The notes: a model not told the origin generated them from the sequence alone. DNA of 42,891 nucleotides from JAJACP01 sp964350245 (GCA_964350245.1 CAYGJC010000016.1:1-42891); one strand, 5' to 3'. Positions 16,693 through 25,598 are shown, numbered from the stretch's first letter. Numbers and translations: made by a program.

Positions 16693-16779
16693 TAACCGAA
16701 TGATAGTGGCTAAAAGAAATAAAAGAAAGTGGACCAAGCCCAAAGGCCCGGCCCACAAAAAGCGAACTAAAAAGGATGC

Positions 16780-17301
16780 CTATCTGCCACACTTGCCACT
16801 AGCACATCCACCGGCTCCGCATTTAGAAGCAGGCATAGGCGCGCAGCTTGGGGCGCAAGGTTTGTCACAATCTCTATTCTCATGTTTCCAGTAGTAACGT
16901 GGAACACATGTATAGTTAGGCTCACAAATGACCTTTTTACATGTTTTGTACTCTTGTACATCATAGTACTGAGGTACATAACGGCATTTTTTCTCACAGT
17001 AAGTTTCAGGAACGTAACGACATTTCTGAACTTCTACTGTGTAGTACTGAGGCACATAACGGCATTTCTGCACATCGTAGTACTCTGGCACATAGCGACA
17101 ACATTTGCGTGTACATGGAATTTTCTCTTCCACACAGCGCTTAGTATATGTGCACTGAGGCTCATATCTTACATATTTGCAGTAACATTCGCCGGCAGGC
17201 TCATCACAAGGACAAGCCGGAGCGCACGATTGAGCGAAAACGCTTGGAATTGCGAAAACGCCTAGTAAAAAAGCACCAATAAATCCTACTTTCTTCAACA
17301 T
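16780..17301 (-). CDS. cysteine-rich exported repeat protein
   Basis: 173 residues with 23 cysteines. The signal peptide (MLKKVGFIGAFLLGVFAIPS, then VFA before QSC) is followed by a Cys/Pro section, then four tandem repeats of the KCRYVPxYYxVQ type at about residues 68-117, and a Cys-Gly tail ending CASGKCGR. Chlamydiae replace peptidoglycan stiffness with disulfide cross-linked outer-membrane proteins, and this composition fits such a structural envelope protein. It does not match OmcA or OmcB by pattern. An AAGGGGGG stretch precedes the ATG, and 250 bp of AT-rich DNA lie upstream. Confidence 0.82.
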   Translation of the reverse strand: MLKKVGFIGAFLLGVFAIPSVFAQSCAPACPCDEPAGECYCKYVRYEPQCTYTKRCVEEKIPCTRKCCRYVPEYYDVQKCRYVPQYYTVEVQKCRYVPETYCEKKCRYVPQYYDVQEYKTCKKVICEPNYTCVPRYYWKHENRDCDKPCAPSCAPMPASKCGAGGCASGKCGR

Positions 17302-17553
17302 AAGGATTCCCCCCTTTTAAGTAGATTCAATTCGATTTTGTGCACACAACACAAATAACGATAATTCCTACTTACATTTATGTTATTACTTATATCGCCT
17401 TATAATCAAACAAATTATAAAATAATTATTTTCCTTAAACAAAATTAATTAACTATTTATATCGTTTAACTAAGAATCCTTTATTTACAACGACTTACAA
17501 AATCACCCCCTTACATTAAATTAGAGGAGATTTTGGCCTTAAATCCTTAAGCG
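17302..17553. other. AT-rich intergenic region
   Basis: About 250 bp of strongly AT-rich sequence between the cysteine-rich gene (transcribed away, minus strand) and the end of the MFS gene. It should hold the cysteine-rich gene promoter, but no element was close enough to consensus to call. No coding signal or hairpin terminator was seen. Confidence 0.4.
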
Positions 17554-18864
17554 CTAAAGAAGGTCTGAAGCTTTGTGGAGGGGCTGCAGCTTATGGATCT
17601 CATGCTGCTGCCGGCAATAGGTCTCTTTGATCAAAACAAGGGCAATGATGCCTGCCAATGCATACAGGAGAGGAATGATGGAGAGTCCATCCATATATTC
17701 ACGGGCGGTTAAGGTGATACGCCCCGAGTGGCGTAAGGCGTACTGGATGATAAAACCGGAAATCGGAGGGAAAATAGCTCCGAAGAGCATACACCCCGTG
17801 TTGTTGAGTCCTAAAGCAGCTGAATGTAGCTTTTTAGGGGTATGCTCTACAATCATAGCGTAGGCCAACCCCTGTACAGAGGAGGCCAAGCCCAATAAAA
17901 AGAAGAGAAAAATCAAGAAATACAGGTGGTTCGAGGGAAAGTAGAGAATCAGAACAGAAATTGCACATCCTAGGAAACTAAAAAGGTACAAAAAAGGTGT
18001 ACGCCGTTTGATTTGATCTGAAAGCCTTCCGATCACCGGGTTGCCAACGGCATACCCCACCCAAACCATTGAGACAATCAACGCTGCTGTGGTCTTATCA
18101 AATCCTCGTGTTTGGAGATAAGAGGTGCCAAAGTAGGCGGCGAGAATGGGTAGAGGGCAATAGAGAAAGCCGGCACACAGTAAGACGTACCATGCTTGCC
18201 GATTTTTTAACAGCTCGGAGAGCTTGCTTCTTAAAGGCTCATGAGGCGTGATAAAGATCACCTCCGGCCTCTCTAGTTTTGGAGTACTGCGCATAAAGAG
18301 TGCAATCAAGAGCGTCAAGAGCGTACCAAACAGACCGATCCCGGTCAAAATCAACCTCCAATTCCCATCTAGACGTTCACTGAGGTAAGCAAGAGGAGCG
18401 CCTGCCAACAAAGGGCCCACGGCTCCTAGAAAAAGAGAAAGACCGCACAGTAAACCGAAGTATTTCTTGGGAAACCAGTTAAGAGCTAAGATCAAAAGGG
18501 CCACAAAAGCGAAAGAGGAACCAAAACCAATCAGAAGGCGGCTAATTAGAGCGGCATAAAAACCGTGTGAGAGCACTAAACCAAAAACGCCCACAGTACA
18601 AATGAGACAAGCGGAGGTCAGAATCAAGCGTGTTCCAAACTTCTCCGTGAGAATCCCCACTGGTATTTGCATCACACCATACGTGACATAGTAAGCCGCA
18701 GCCACAATCGAGAATTGTTTGAGAGTGAGCATGAGATCATCACGAATCTCATTGGCCATCGTACCCAAGAAGATCCGCAGAAAAAACTCATAAAAGAAAA
18801 AGAGAATGGCCAAAGACCAGACAAATGTTCCGAAAAAAGAGACTTTTCTATCGTCAGAGCTCAA
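17554..18864 (-). CDS. MFS transporter
   Basis: 436 residues from a TTG at 18864, which overlaps the stop of the upstream enzyme gene by 11 bp and leaves 9 residues before the first helix. The frame extends further up to 18942 (ATG at 18936), but that part lies inside the upstream gene and has no membrane-protein character. Twelve hydrophobic segments, the early FFYEFFLRIFLGTM signature and the helix 2-3 loop GILTEKFGTRLIL mark the major facilitator superfamily, in a branch known from intracellular bacteria such as Legionella and Coxiella. Substrate is unknown. Tight overlap suggests co-translation with the aspartoacylase-family gene. Confidence 0.88.
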   Translation of the reverse strand: MSSDDRKVSFFGTFVWSLAILFFFYEFFLRIFLGTMANEIRDDLMLTLKQFSIVAAAYYVTYGVMQIPVGILTEKFGTRLILTSACLICTVGVFGLVLSHGFYAALISRLLIGFGSSFAFVALLILALNWFPKKYFGLLCGLSLFLGAVGPLLAGAPLAYLSERLDGNWRLILTGIGLFGTLLTLLIALFMRSTPKLERPEVIFITPHEPLRSKLSELLKNRQAWYVLLCAGFLYCPLPILAAYFGTSYLQTRGFDKTTAALIVSMVWVGYAVGNPVIGRLSDQIKRRTPFLYLFSFLGCAISVLILYFPSNHLYFLIFLFFLLGLASSVQGLAYAMIVEHTPKKLHSAALGLNNTGCMLFGAIFPPISGFIIQYALRHSGRITLTAREYMDGLSIIPLLYALAGIIALVLIKETYCRQQHEIHKLQPLHKASDLL

Positions 18865-19843
18865 GATTCTGGTCCCACAATTCTTGAGAAACTTCCTCTT
18901 CTGTTTGCGCAATTTGCACAATGGGATCCCCTTCATTGACAAGAGGAAGGGTGTTTTGTGTCATGATAATGCCGGAAGCAGGCGCCTGAATTTGAAAGGT
19001 TTGAGAGGTGCCGAATGGATCAAAGATATCGGCTAAAACTTCTCCTTTCTTCACAGGAGCTCCCAGCTTCTTAAATAGCTGGCACAAACCCGATCCAGGA
19101 GAGCGAAGCCACTCTCTAGAGCGAATCAAGACCGGCTCAAATTCCGACTTGCTTTTGAGTTTAATCATTTCAAGGGCGTGCATCACCCGCAAAATGCCTC
19201 GAAAACCAATCCGAATGCTCTTCTCATCGAGTCGTAGAGGCTCTCCCGCTTCATAAATTAATGTCGGGATCGAGCGATTATTTTGCCAAAGCAGCCCTCT
19301 TTCCGAGCGTGTATGGACCACCACGTAGGGCTGGAAGGCTTTGGCGATCATCTCTGTTCCCGGGACATCCAAATTGGTTTGAATCTGCGGTAAAGCGCAC
19401 TGGTAGGGCTCTGCTGTGTGAATATCGATGCAGTGAGTGGCTTTATTCAAGATCTCTTCAGTGAAATAGTGAGCCAGACGGGCAGCAAAAGAGCCGCTTT
19501 CTAATCCCGGAAAGCTGCCGTCTAAATCGCGCCGGTCCGGCAGATTGCGCGTTAAAGTCATCAACCCATATACATTGAGAGCCGGTACCGCAATCAACGT
19601 CCCACGCAATGTTTTTAATGCACTTTTACTAAGAAGCTTGTGAATAATCGAAATACCATTCATCTCATCACCATGAATAGCTGAGCAGACCAAAAGACAA
19701 GGTCCCTCCTTTTTCCCATGCATCACATGAATAGGGATATGCATGGAGGTATACGTAGACAATTCAGGAGTGGGAAGCCCCAGCGTCAGCCGCTCTCCCG
19801 GCTGAATCACGGTATTGCCAATAATGAGAGGTTTGTTTTTCAT
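18854..19843 (-). CDS. succinylglutamate desuccinylase/aspartoacylase-family metalloenzyme
   Basis: 329 residues of the M14-like AstE/AspA family, zinc enzymes that cleave N-acyl amino acids. Zinc ligands appear in AIHGDEMNG (His and Glu, near residue 56) and CIDIHTAE (His near 140). The substrate-site DRRDLDGSFPG lies near 102-112, and a glutamate in IYEAGEP near 197 is a candidate catalytic base. The C-terminal 70 residues look like a lipoyl/biotinyl-type barrel (GAPVKKGEVLADIFDPFG), as in many family members. Substrate is not readable. It precedes and overlaps the MFS transporter, so the pair may import and deacylate one compound. Confidence 0.88.
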   Translation of the reverse strand: MKNKPLIIGNTVIQPGERLTLGLPTPELSTYTSMHIPIHVMHGKKEGPCLLVCSAIHGDEMNGISIIHKLLSKSALKTLRGTLIAVPALNVYGLMTLTRNLPDRRDLDGSFPGLESGSFAARLAHYFTEEILNKATHCIDIHTAEPYQCALPQIQTNLDVPGTEMIAKAFQPYVVVHTRSERGLLWQNNRSIPTLIYEAGEPLRLDEKSIRIGFRGILRVMHALEMIKLKSKSEFEPVLIRSREWLRSPGSGLCQLFKKLGAPVKKGEVLADIFDPFGTSQTFQIQAPASGIIMTQNTLPLVNEGDPIVQIAQTEEEVSQELWDQNLEL

Positions 19844-19893
19844 AGCACCGCCCTTTTAACATAGACAGCGACAAAAGTCAATCGTGCCCCTCA

Positions 19894-21282
19894 CTACCCT
19901 CTGTTATAGCTATTATCCCGTATGGCCAACACAAAAAACTCAAGGAAAAGGGTCTTCTGCTCCTCTAAATCCGCTGGAGGCGCTGGAGGTTTACGGTCCT
20001 GACCAACGGGCGCAGAACTTAATTCAATCGAACTTGAACACTGGGCAATGCGCATCATGTGCCGTGGAAGATCTTCTGAGGCAACCGAAATAGGGCCACT
20101 CACCCCAGAAGACCCCGTAACATTCAGTAAAAATTGCTGTATATCTTCAATAGGAGTGTGCGGATCGCTGATCCATTGTCGAATCCACTGCAGCTTTTTG
20201 TTGGCCTCATGGTCGGATATCGACCTTGGAAGCACTCTCAACACATCAGCCCTCTCAATACTTCCTTGCACAGCTTTGCAAAACTCAAGATGGGATGCAT
20301 GTCCCCCTCTAAAATCGGGATCAATACTTTGCATGCCGCGCGCGACCGCATGAATCCCTCTGAGCTGAGGATCACACAGATCTGATATATACTTTTCTAA
20401 ATACGTCCGATTGCGACCGTCACTCTCTGTAGGAAAATCATCCTCGACAACTTCAATCAAATCTTTAGCTTGTGCTTGTTGAGCTGCGCTCCAATTTGTC
20501 TCTTCTATGAGATTCAGGTGTGCATCCATGCAGTGTTCATTCTGTGCATGCAAAAGGATTCTATAGAGGGGAAATGTATTCACCTGTTCAAATGGAACCT
20601 CAACCTCATCAGCGGGTAGGGCACGCGCAACGGCGAAAAGAGAAAGATCAAAGTGGCAGCCAATTTTTTTCTCCATTTGGAGGCAGCGCATCATCAATTG
20701 ACCCAGCTGCTCAAAAAGCCGCGTATCTTCCTCTTTATTGGCTTTGGGAACCATCAGTCCCGATTCATCCACTCTCACAAATCGAGTAGAATATTTTTGA
20801 ACTACCCCCTTTACAAGCAGTGTAAAATACTGGCGATTAGGTCCGCCCCCATTGCCACGCATCTGCCGTGTTGAATTTTCTTCGTAATAACGGACATCGA
20901 CGCTTCGAGCGCTAGACATATTTTGAAGAAGTTGATCTAGGTGGAGTTCAGGTCTGGCGCGCAGATCACTCTGTCTCACTAGCACTCGACCATCCGAGTA
21001 CCTATAGGGCGCAGGACGGGCGCGTTGGATACGATTCCTCGCTCTTCGGAGCACTTTCGCTCCCGGTCTTAAAAGAACAAAAAGAGCAATAAGTGTGACT
21101 AAACTCCCGCCGGTAATAAGTCCATTCGATAAAACTGGAGAATACATGCCCAGGTTACCATAGACAAGCCCCAAGATTCCCCCAATGGCGAGGATCACCC
21201 CAATGGCGACCCATACTCTTTCACTTCTGGCCGCTTGTCCACAGCTGGACAGACAAGAAGATGAAGAAACTGCACAAACCAT
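19894..21282 (-). CDS. membrane-anchored HECT-type E3 ubiquitin ligase candidate, copy 1
   Basis: 462 residues. Residues 23-72 form two hydrophobic helices around a short NLGMYSPVLSNG turn. The HECT-like body follows: HLDQLL...SVDVRYY near 114-133, GNGGGPNRQYFTLLV (143-157) matching the GxDxGG-REF segment, FEQLGQLMM and IGCHFDLSLF near 190-216, WIRQWI...FLLNVTGSSG near 366-392, and a terminal Cys415 in IAQCSSSIEL followed by a helix. In eukaryotic HECT enzymes the terminal cysteine carries ubiquitin as a thioester. Here it is preceded by Gln, not the usual Thr, and the first Asp of GxDxGG is Asn-Gly, so activity is less certain than in copy 2. Upstream RBS is weak. It is last in a same-strand run of three paralogues. 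Confidence 0.8.
   Translation of the reverse strand: MVCAVSSSSCLSSCGQAARSERVWVAIGVILAIGGILGLVYGNLGMYSPVLSNGLITGGSLVTLIALFVLLRPGAKVLRRARNRIQRARPAPYRYSDGRVLVRQSDLRARPELHLDQLLQNMSSARSVDVRYYEENSTRQMRGNGGGPNRQYFTLLVKGVVQKYSTRFVRVDESGLMVPKANKEEDTRLFEQLGQLMMRCLQMEKKIGCHFDLSLFAVARALPADEVEVPFEQVNTFPLYRILLHAQNEHCMDAHLNLIEETNWSAAQQAQAKDLIEVVEDDFPTESDGRNRTYLEKYISDLCDPQLRGIHAVARGMQSIDPDFRGGHASHLEFCKAVQGSIERADVLRVLPRSISDHEANKKLQWIRQWISDPHTPIEDIQQFLLNVTGSSGVSGPISVASEDLPRHMMRIAQCSSSIELSSAPVGQDRKPPAPPADLEEQKTLFLEFFVLAIRDNSYNRG
21100..21230. repeat. near-identical membrane-hairpin segment shared by copies 1 and 2 (unit 1)
   Basis: This stretch encodes the two-helix hairpin of copy 1 and matches 22521-22650 of copy 2 at roughly nine bases in ten by eye, far above the similarity of the flanking HECT parts. 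It points to recent duplication of only the anchor region or to gene conversion. Confidence 0.75.
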
Positions 21283-21296
21283 TTTATACCCTCATA

Positions 21297-22718
21297 TTAA
21301 GCAGTGTGGAATCCTGCGCCTTCACCCAGCACCGTTGCCTTAAATAACAAAAGAAAGTGCTCTTTCGCCATAGACTCATTACTCAAAGTTACACTGTTAG
21401 AGCAAGTGGATGCAGAAATAGCAGCGTCTGATGTCCCTTCATGAACACCAATGCCGCTACCGGGGCACCCTGAGCTGCCGGTGGCATACACTAAGAACTT
21501 TTTCACATCGGTAATAGGGGTCGACTCATCTAAGATCCACTCTCTAATCCAGGCAGCCTTTTGACTATCACCTCTCAACGCACGCGCGACGGCCTCTCTT
21601 CTGATAAATCCTTGTAACTTATCACTGAAAAGCACTTCACTAAAAGGCACATAATCGGATCTGGCGTTTCTATTCTGCGCTTCCTGACTGCTAGTTTCTC
21701 TTTGAAACTGTATCCACACGAAATCTGTACATTCTTTTTTCATTCCTTGGGCTAAGGCGTGGATTCCTCTTAGTTTGTTGTCATGATTATTAGATAGTTG
21801 TGCAAAAGTATCAGCCATTGTATCTAATAGGGCATCGCGCGCATCATCAATACTAGCGTCACCATCGATTAAAACGCCCAATGGGAGGGCAATTGTCTTT
21901 AAATCTGCTAAATCATTATTTTCTAATATCTCATTACCCTGCAGACTAAGTAACTTGCCTATAGGACTCGTCGCATCTTCACCGAGCAGCGCTAAATAAA
22001 GCTTAGCCTTGGTTTGGGGCTCTAGTCGATCGAACGAAATGGCAATCTCATCTGGCGTTAAAGCCAGCGCAACACGAAAAACAGAAGGATCAAAGTGGCA
22101 ACCAATTCGCTCGTTCTTATTTCTACAGATCATCATGGCCTGGCCCACTTTTTTAAAGTGTTTCAGGGGGCTACGCTTATTGGGAGCCACTACAGGGACC
22201 GATAGACCGGAATGCTCGATCGTTTGACAGTGTTTTTTTGCCAATCCGGCAAATAAACTATTTAAATAGTCGCGCATAGGTCCCCCTGCATCAACACCGG
22301 GCATACAGCGAAAATCGTCATTCATAAAGTGGACAGAGAAATTTCCCCTAGAGAATCTAGACATTCTCAAAAACTGATGCAGATGGAATTTAGCGTCTGG
22401 CTCGACATTACTTTTGACAACTAAAACGAACCCCAAGGGAGAGTAAATAGAGAAGTGCCGGTGAGCAACAGAGCTGCGCATAAAGGCACGGAAAAAGATA
22501 AGGGAGGCACTCAAGATGAGTAAACTCCCGCCGGTAATAAGCCCATTCGATAAAACTGGAGAATACAGGCCCAGATTGCCATAGACAAGCCCGAGGATCC
22601 CCCCAATGGCGAGAATCACTCCAATGGCGACCCATACTTTTTCACTTCTAAGCACCTGTCGACAGCTCGGAATGCGATCACTAGAGCTGATAGGGGCAGC
22701 CTCTACTGCAGAAGCCAT
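21297..22718 (-). CDS. membrane-anchored HECT-type E3 ubiquitin ligase candidate, copy 2 (best conserved)
   Basis: 473 residues from ATG 22718, with GGAGG 5 bases upstream. Two hydrophobic helices span about residues 28-78. HECT landmarks in order: NFSVHFMND near 126, GVDAGGPMRDYLNSLF at 141-156, HFKKVGQAMM at 187-196, IGCHFDPSVF at 205-214, WIREWI at 390-395, FLVYATGSSGCPGSGIGV at 408-425, and STCSNSVTLS at 437-446 with Cys439. A helix ending GAGF follows. The last piece matches the eukaryotic pattern HTCFNxLxLP and the closing GF. This copy keeps the Asp of GxDxGG and the TC pair, so it is the strongest candidate for an active ligase. There is no signal peptide, consistent with type III export and insertion into the inclusion membrane (inference). 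Confidence 0.85.
   Translation of the reverse strand: MASAVEAAPISSSDRIPSCRQVLRSEKVWVAIGVILAIGGILGLVYGNLGLYSPVLSNGLITGGSLLILSASLIFFRAFMRSSVAHRHFSIYSPLGFVLVVKSNVEPDAKFHLHQFLRMSRFSRGNFSVHFMNDDFRCMPGVDAGGPMRDYLNSLFAGLAKKHCQTIEHSGLSVPVVAPNKRSPLKHFKKVGQAMMICRNKNERIGCHFDPSVFRVALALTPDEIAISFDRLEPQTKAKLYLALLGEDATSPIGKLLSLQGNEILENNDLADLKTIALPLGVLIDGDASIDDARDALLDTMADTFAQLSNNHDNKLRGIHALAQGMKKECTDFVWIQFQRETSSQEAQNRNARSDYVPFSEVLFSDKLQGFIRREAVARALRGDSQKAAWIREWILDESTPITDVKKFLVYATGSSGCPGSGIGVHEGTSDAAISASTCSNSVTLSNESMAKEHFLLLFKATVLGEGAGFHTA
22521..22650. repeat. near-identical membrane-hairpin segment shared by copies 1 and 2 (unit 2)
   Basis: Partner of the 21100-21230 segment, in the same orientation. Both encode VWVAIGVILAIGGILGLVYG and then NLG(L/M)YSPVLSNGLITGG. 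The third paralogue does not share this nucleotide identity. Confidence 0.75.
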
Positions 22719-22788
22719 TTCATCCTCCAATAAAATAAAGTAAGTTTACCTAAATATAAAGATTAAATAAACAGTAAAATAATTTTAA

Positions 22789-24276
22789 CTAAATGTCCGT
22801 ATAGCCCGTATCCTGCTTTCTAGCCGCTCTAATCAGAATCAGCGATCGGATAAAATTTTCTTTGTTAACATCATTGAACTCTCCATAACGACAAGGGGCC
22901 GGAGAGATCTCGATCGTAGACTGAATGCGCCGGCTGGGATTTCCACACACGTGCACCATCGGGCAAGGAGAAAAGCTACCACTCTGGTCTTCGACCTGAA
23001 TCGTGAACCGCACCGGAAGAGCAGAAGCTCCTGTAAAGTCTACTAAAAACTCTTGAAGCTCTGTGGTCGTTCTAGAAGAGTCTCGCAACCACTCTTGTAA
23101 CCAACGCACTTTTTTTCTCACTTCGACACTATGCCCTCGATAAACCAGACTCGAGGCAATATGCTCAGCGTTCGCACTTCCCTGTGCTCGTAGATATAGA
23201 GTGGTCGCTTTTTGTGTGCAAAAAGCGTTCCATACAGAATCACTGCCAATTAAAGAGCGCAGTCCCCCTGCAAGAGCATGGAGAGCTAGAAGCTGAGCGT
23301 CGTAGTCTTCGCTCAAACAGCTCAGAAACTCAACTTTCATCGACTGTTGATTGTCTGCAGATAGTCCTAAAATCTGGGCAAGGCTCTTTGCCTCAGCTAG
23401 CTCAGCGGTTCCCCAAGAGTCTTTCTTAGCTAATTCTACCATCCGTTTTTTTTGGTCAATCTCCCCACACAAAGGAGCATACATCTTGAGCTTAGTTTGT
23501 GGAGACAGGGCAGAGAAGGAAGTCCGAATCTCCTCACCAGTTAAGCTCAACACAACCTCAAATACAGAGAGATCGAAGTGTGATCCCAAAGGCACACGCC
23601 CAAAACAGTAAAGCATGACCTGACCCATTTTGCGAAAAACCTCCCTTTCGGTCCATTTTGCGCGCGGAACAAATAACTTAGAGCTCTTTTGGTCCCAACT
23701 TAACTCTGAATGCTCCCGAAGTCCGTTAAACAAAAGCCCTATGTACTCTCTTCGAAGAGCGCCTCCATCTACTCCGACACCAGCAACTCCCTCTGCAGTA
23801 AAAAACTGAACTGAAAGAGAGCGATTGCGCCTCATGTTCTGCGCCGCCAGAAGAGCGAGCCTGTCTAAGTGAGTGTGTGGATTTGTCTCCACATCCTGTT
23901 TAACAACATCGATGTAAATGGTCGATCCGCTCAATCGGTAGTTTGGGGAGAACGTAGCAAGCGATGGAGAGGGAGAATGTGAAACCGGAGGAACAACTGA
24001 AAATTTCTTTGTGTAAACAAAAACTGCTGAGGAGACTAAAGCAACTGTCATGGCCATAACTCCAATGATACTCCCAGCATTACCGAGAGAGTAAGCTGTC
24101 CAAGGAGGGATCGAACCCGCAGAGGCGATAAATAGGCAGAGCACTCCGCCGAGCGCTGTCACAATGGCAAAAGCGCTCACATATTTGGCAGCTCTTGCCT
24201 TGTCCGACGTAGCCGCCAAGTGAACTCGGCCTCGGGCGCAAGACAAAACATGAGTAGAAGAATAAGCCACAATCAT
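22789..24276 (-). CDS. membrane-anchored HECT-type E3 ubiquitin ligase candidate, copy 3
   Basis: 495 residues from ATG 24276; AAGGAG abuts that ATG, so the GTG two codons later (24270) fits the ribosome site better. Two hydrophobic helices lie at about residues 31-54 and 64-87. HECT landmarks: SLSVQFFT near 153, VGVDGGALRREYIGLLF at 167-183, FRKMGQVMLY at 214-223, LGSHFDLSVF at 230-239, WLQEWL at 392-397, FLVDFTGAS at 410-418, and candidate catalytic Cys444 in VHVCGN. After this cysteine there is an insertion before the last strand and helix compared with copy 2, and Cys462 is an alternative. It is first of three tandem paralogues, about 59 bp from copy 2, and the most diverged in its membrane hairpin. 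Confidence 0.8.
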   Translation of the reverse strand: MIVAYSSTHVLSCARGRVHLAATSDKARAAKYVSAFAIVTALGGVLCLFIASAGSIPPWTAYSLGNAGSIIGVMAMTVALVSSAVFVYTKKFSVVPPVSHSPSPSLATFSPNYRLSGSTIYIDVVKQDVETNPHTHLDRLALLAAQNMRRNRSLSVQFFTAEGVAGVGVDGGALRREYIGLLFNGLREHSELSWDQKSSKLFVPRAKWTEREVFRKMGQVMLYCFGRVPLGSHFDLSVFEVVLSLTGEEIRTSFSALSPQTKLKMYAPLCGEIDQKKRMVELAKKDSWGTAELAEAKSLAQILGLSADNQQSMKVEFLSCLSEDYDAQLLALHALAGGLRSLIGSDSVWNAFCTQKATTLYLRAQGSANAEHIASSLVYRGHSVEVRKKVRWLQEWLRDSSRTTTELQEFLVDFTGASALPVRFTIQVEDQSGSFSPCPMVHVCGNPSRRIQSTIEISPAPCRYGEFNDVNKENFIRSLILIRAARKQDTGYTDI

Positions 24277-24360
24277 CTCCTTGTTTACCGAGCAGCATAA
24301 CCCAAGTGAGTCATTAAGCCTGAGTAGAAAATTTATTGAATCGAAAAAACAGAGCCGGTT

Positions 24361-25557
24361 TTAGGCGTCATTTTTTTTTAAATGCTTTGTGACGACAAAT
24401 TTATACACAAGCCACGACACAATTGAGGCGATTAGGACGATCCATGCGAGCGGAATGGGAGTCTGATCGGGAAGATAGGAGATCAAGCCACCAAGAGCGG
24501 CACCTCCACCCAGCTGCATCGCTCCATATAGGGCCCCCGCATACCCAGCTACCTTTCCAAAAGGGGTAAAAGCCATTGCATAGACATTCGGCCAAATGAA
24601 GGTTCCTCCAAAATAGAGAAAGAGCATCGGAATCACTAGCGTAAGAGCCGTTGTGCCAATAAAAATTTGCCCTAAAAAAAACAGAATCGAAGAGAAAATC
24701 ATAACAGACCATCCAAATTGAATCATTGTGCTCGCTCCAAAACGGGTCACGACCTTCCCATTAATCGTGCCGGCCAACCCATAGGCAATTCCACCCCCTA
24801 AAAGGGTAATCCATCCATAGGCAACAGGAGAGAGCCCCACTACCTTGATCAATAAAACAGGTCCGACCACTAACCAGGAAAAAAACGCACCATAGGACAA
24901 AAAGGTACACAACGTAATCCCCATAAAAATAGGGTTTGTGAGCATCTGTAGATAGGTTCTACCTATAAAAGAGGGTTTTAAGCGTTCTAGGTGGTGGTGT
25001 TGGCTTGTCTCTTTATACCCCCATTGGATCGCACACAGAACCACCACACCATAAAGTACCATAAAGCCGAAACTGGCTTGCCAATTGAGGTAGTGCTGAA
25101 GATAGCCTCCAAGTGCGGGCGCGGCGGGCACAATAAACATGATTAAGATCACCAGATAGGAGGTATATTTGGCTAGCTTATCTCCTTGATAGAGATCTCG
25201 AAAAATGGTGCGCCAGAGCGCAGCCGCCGCGCCTGCTCCTAGCCCCTGGATCAGTCTGCCAGTAATGAGCATGTGCACGTTAGTAGAAAAGAGACACAAC
25301 AATGAGCCCCCCAACATAATCAGCATGCCCAAAAGCAGAGGAACTTTTCTCCCAATTCCCTCTGATAGAGGGCCAAAAACCAATTGAGAGAGCGCAATAC
25401 CTAGCATATAGATACTCATGCTCCACTGTACGAGGCCAATATCCACTTGCATCTGCTCAGAGATCGCAGGCAGAGAGGGTGCATAAATATCAGCCCCAAA
25501 CTGGGTTAAGCAGGCTGCCAGCACAACGACTAGAAACAAGACAGTAGACGACTTCAT
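24361..25557 (-). CDS. Bcr/CflA-family MFS multidrug efflux transporter
   Basis: 398 residues with twelve hydrophobic segments. The family start is textbook: a short tail, then FGADIYAPSLPAISEQMQVD with the conserved D-Y-P-S-L-P, SMSIYMLGIALSQLVFGPLSEGIGRK as the helix 2-3 motif, and GRLIQGLGAGAAAALWRTIFRD as motif C-like region. Members export drugs such as bicyclomycin, chloramphenicol or small sulfur compounds; the substrate here is unknown. The gene starts at ATG 25557, divergent from the lipase-like gene with only about 40 bp between start codons, so promoters overlap. It lies upstream of the three HECT-like genes on the same strand (84 bp gap). Confidence 0.92.
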   Translation of the reverse strand: MKSSTVLFLVVVLAACLTQFGADIYAPSLPAISEQMQVDIGLVQWSMSIYMLGIALSQLVFGPLSEGIGRKVPLLLGMLIMLGGSLLCLFSTNVHMLITGRLIQGLGAGAAAALWRTIFRDLYQGDKLAKYTSYLVILIMFIVPAAPALGGYLQHYLNWQASFGFMVLYGVVVLCAIQWGYKETSQHHHLERLKPSFIGRTYLQMLTNPIFMGITLCTFLSYGAFFSWLVVGPVLLIKVVGLSPVAYGWITLLGGGIAYGLAGTINGKVVTRFGASTMIQFGWSVMIFSSILFFLGQIFIGTTALTLVIPMLFLYFGGTFIWPNVYAMAFTPFGKVAGYAGALYGAMQLGGGAALGGLISYLPDQTPIPLAWIVLIASIVSWLVYKFVVTKHLKKNDA

Positions 25558-25598
25558 AAAAGCTTTTTGTTTTGAAAGTATCTGAAAAAAGCAATATA

